This document shows, piece after piece, positions 47,621 through 49,505 of a DNA stretch of 49,505 bases; positions within the stretch are counted from its first letter, which is position 1, and every line of letters begins with the position of its first letter. The stretch is taken from assembly GCA_035507915.1 (NCBI GenBank), contig DATJNS010000011.1, positions 1-49,505 of the forward strand, in the 5' to 3' direction. The notes below the pieces were generated by a model, which was not told where the DNA came from, made no database searches, and saw only the letters and a list, made by a program, of their open reading frames with translations. The DNA comes from JACQAI01 sp035507915 (GTDB taxonomy: Bacteria > Pseudomonadota > Alphaproteobacteria > Elsterales > Elsteraceae). The translations under genes and the position numbers were made by a program.

Positions 47621-48814
47621 ATGAGCGAGGCTGCGGCCAAGGTGAACTTGCTGGCCGGCGTTGCCGACGAGCCGTTGGGCGGCGCGCCGGGTGCCGCCGG
47701 CCTCAGGGCCGGCGCGACCGGCATCCTGCCCTACCAGGCGCTGGTCCAGATGGTGCGCGCGCACGACATCAAGGGCGTGCCGCATCCGCTCGAGCCGGAT
47801 CAGATCCAGCCGGCCAGTCTCGACCTCAGGCTTGGACGCACCGCCTACCGCGTGCGCGCGAGCTTCCTGCCCGGACCGCACGCCACCGTGATGGACAAGA
47901 TCCGCCAGCTCGAGGGCTACCCGATCGACCTCGCGGACGGCGCGGTGCTCGAGACGGGCTGCGTCTATGTCGTGCCGCTGCAGGAGGCGCTGGCGCTGCC
48001 GGGCGACATTCACGGCATCGCCAACCCGAAAAGCTCGACCGGGCGGCTCGACATCCTGACGCGCCTGATCACCGACCGATCCAACGCCTTCGACGAGATC
48101 GCGCGCGGTTACGACGGTCCGCTCTATCTCGAGGTCGCGCCGCAGACCTTCTCCGTGGTGGTGCGTCAGGGCACGCGGCTCAATCAAGCGCGGTTTCAGC
48201 GCCTCGGCGCCGGGCTCGCGACCGGCCCGCTGCGCGATCTCTATACGCGCGGTCAGCTCGTCCGGCCGGAGGGGCCGCTCGACGAGGGCGCCATCAAGGA
48301 CGGCCTCGTGCCGGTCACGATCGATCTCAGGGGCGCGGGCCCGGGTTCGCTGATCGGCTATCGCGCGAAGAAGCACACCGACCGCATCGATCTCGAGAAG
48401 CTCGGCCACTACGAGCCGGCGGATTTCTGGGAGCCGATCAGCTGCCACCGCGAGGCCGCGATCGTGCTCGATCCCGACGCCTTCTACATCCTGGTGACGC
48501 GCGAGCAGGTCGGCGTGCCGCCCGACTACGCCGCCGAGATGGTGCCGTACTACACGCGCTCGGGCGAGTACCGCGTCCACTACGCCGGGTTCTTCGATCC
48601 GGGCTTCGGCTGGGATGGGGTCGCCGGCGGCAGCAAGGCCGTGCTCGAGGTGCGCTCGCACGACGTGCCCTTCATGCTCGAGCACGGCCAGACCGTCGGC
48701 TGGCTGCGCTACGACCGCATGGCCGCGCGCCCCGACCGCATCTACGGCGCGCAGATCAAGTCCAACTACCAGAACCAGGGCCTGGCGCTGGCCAAGCAGT
48801 TCCGCGGCGGCTGA
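47621..48814 (+). CDS. dcd: 2'-deoxycytidine 5'-triphosphate deaminase, two-domain form
   Basis: A 397-residue protein about twice the length of E. coli Dcd. Each half looks like a dUTPase-fold barrel: the first holds IQPASLDLRLGRTAYRV and IANPKSSTGRLDILTRLITD, the second VPVTIDLRGAGPGSLIGYRAKK and AEMVPYYTRSGEYRVHYAGFFDPGFGW. It converts dCTP to dUTP, which dUTPase then uses to supply dUMP. Alphaproteobacteria commonly carry this long form. There is no ribosome-binding sequence; a TAGAGT hexamer seven bases before the ATG suggests a leaderless mRNA. Confidence 0.87.
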   Translation: MSEAAAKVNLLAGVADEPLGGAPGAAGLRAGATGILPYQALVQMVRAHDIKGVPHPLEPDQIQPASLDLRLGRTAYRVRASFLPGPHATVMDKIRQLEGYPIDLADGAVLETGCVYVVPLQEALALPGDIHGIANPKSSTGRLDILTRLITDRSNAFDEIARGYDGPLYLEVAPQTFSVVVRQGTRLNQARFQRLGAGLATGPLRDLYTRGQLVRPEGPLDEGAIKDGLVPVTIDLRGAGPGSLIGYRAKKHTDRIDLEKLGHYEPADFWEPISCHREAAIVLDPDAFYILVTREQVGVPPDYAAEMVPYYTRSGEYRVHYAGFFDPGFGWDGVAGGSKAVLEVRSHDVPFMLEHGQTVGWLRYDRMAARPDRIYGAQIKSNYQNQGLALAKQFRGG

Positions 48815-48823
48815 GCCGGCCCG

Positions 48824-49279
48824 CTAGGGCGTCGGGTCGAGCACGACGACCGGGATCTCGCGGCCGGCGGCTTTCTCCTTGTACTTGTCGTAGGGCGGAA
48901 ACAGCGCCGCCATCTCGGTCCACAGCTTCGCGCGCTCGGCGCCCGTCACGGTGCGCGCGGTCGCGCGGAATTTCTTGTCGGCGACCTGCACCTCGACCTT
49001 GGGATCGGCGAGCAGGTTCTTGTACCAGCCCGGATGATCGGGCGCGCCGCCCTTCGAGGCGATCACGACGTAGCCTTTGCCGGCCGGGCCGTAGATCAGC
49101 GGGAACAGGAATTTCTGGCCCGAGCGCCGGCCGGTGGTGGCGAGCAGCAGGGTCGGCACCGGCTTGGAATGGCTCGGCAGGGTGAGCATGTGGCCGTCGG
49201 CGCCGTTGGTCGCGAGGTAGCGCTTGACGTGATCCTTCATCCAGTCGGACAGCGTGTCCGGAACCTTGGCTTCGGGCAT
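48824..49279 (-). CDS. Nitroreductase/deazaflavin-type (DUF385, Ddn-like) protein
   Basis: A 151-residue split-barrel protein. The Ddn/DUF385 pattern is clear in VPTLLLATTGRRSGQKFLFPLIYG, YVVIASKGGAPDHPGWYKNLLADPKVEVQVADKKFRATA and LWTEMAALFPPYDKYKEKA. Actinobacterial relatives use coenzyme F420; whether this bacterium makes F420 cannot be judged here, and some relatives bind FMN or haem instead. GGGAGA precedes the ATG at 49279. It converges on dcd with a nine-base gap. Confidence 0.82.
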   Translation of the reverse strand: MPEAKVPDTLSDWMKDHVKRYLATNGADGHMLTLPSHSKPVPTLLLATTGRRSGQKFLFPLIYGPAGKGYVVIASKGGAPDHPGWYKNLLADPKVEVQVADKKFRATARTVTGAERAKLWTEMAALFPPYDKYKEKAAGREIPVVVLDPTP

Positions 49280-49368
49280 CGGCGGATCTCCCTCGAACGA
49301 TGACGTGTCACAATCTGGTGTCAGCCTGGGCCACGGCAAGCGCGATGATGCGGCGCGAGGGTTTCCGG

Positions 49369-49505
49369 ATGACACGCACGCTCGAGCATCTGTTCGACCG
49401 CAACGTCGCGTGGGCACAGGACCGCACGCGCGATGATCCCGACTTCTTCCGCCGGTCGGCCGAGCAGCAGACCCCGGGCTATCTGTGGATCGGCTGCTCG
49501 GACAG
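49369..49505 (+). CDS. Beta-carbonic anhydrase, N-terminal fragment cut by the window edge
   Basis: The visible 45 residues read MTRTLEHLFDRNVAWA at the start and QTPGYLWIGCSD at the edge. The CSDS motif supplies the first zinc Cys and catalytic Asp of beta-class carbonic anhydrases, which interconvert carbon dioxide and bicarbonate. In-frame ATG codons at 49345 and 49348 would lengthen the N-terminus by seven or eight residues; 49369 fits the family better. The rest lies beyond the window. Confidence 0.8.
   Translation, partial: MTRTLEHLFDRNVAWAQDRTRDDPDFFRRSAEQQTPGYLWIGCSD

Overview
The window is a very GC-rich chromosomal segment, with G or C at nearly every third codon position, densely packed with housekeeping genes. 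Several features point to an alphaproteobacterium, probably from a Rhodospirillales/Rhizobiales-like lineage: a MucR/Ros-type regulator, an Irr-type Fur protein next to an ICE-like operator, the ornithine-lipid genes olsB-olsA, the gene order miaB-phoH-ybeY-tlyC-lnt-metK-trmB, and the order rimP-nusA-ylxR-infB-rbfA-truB-rpsO-pnp. I see no rRNA, tRNA, CRISPR array, insertion sequence or prophage.

Layout. 1-3133: cell-wall genes, namely a Bax-like glucosaminidase open at the window's left edge, a polysaccharide-deacetylase-fold protein lacking both metal-binding histidines, and a VanX/DdpX dipeptidase. 3247-4712: tsaB-rimI, facing a TusA-like protein. 4784-7526: mucR, then fur/mur-olsB-olsA. 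7562-15317: promoter, miaB-phoH, ybeY, tlyC, lnt, metK, trmB. 15339-15647: a small lipoprotein on the minus strand. 15933-25508: the large transcription/translation/RNA-decay operon, preceded by a good promoter and an attenuator-like leader. 25513-27779: a glycerophosphodiesterase and a flavin-dependent oxidoreductase.

27876-32101 is the most interesting part. An FkbM methyltransferase and irr diverge from back-to-back promoters that both appear to give leaderless mRNAs. Behind irr lies a near-consensus iron control element, then a rubrerythrin lacking its rubredoxin domain, two strong hairpins, a GlpC/HdrD-type Fe-S protein and a DUF3501 protein. This looks like an Irr-controlled redox module whose biochemical role is not established to my knowledge.

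32133-39667: an SH3 protein, a 2-hydroxyacid dehydrogenase, a DUF3303-like protein and a ComB-like phosphatase, followed by a minus-strand cysteine/sulfur operon coaBC-dut-rrf2-cysK-moeB-dsrE and a MAPEG protein. 39854-44053: nudC, a second FkbM methyltransferase, ubiB and ubiE. 44202 to the end: a MetE C-terminal-domain homologue, mutM with an altered zinc finger, an exported hypothetical protein, an enoyl-CoA hydratase, a double-length dCTP deaminase, a Ddn/DUF385-like protein, and the start of a beta-carbonic anhydrase cut by the window edge.

Co-directional genes are often joined by 4-nt stop/start overlaps, and all four NTGA forms occur. All functional names come from reading motifs in the translated sequence; no database search was run.
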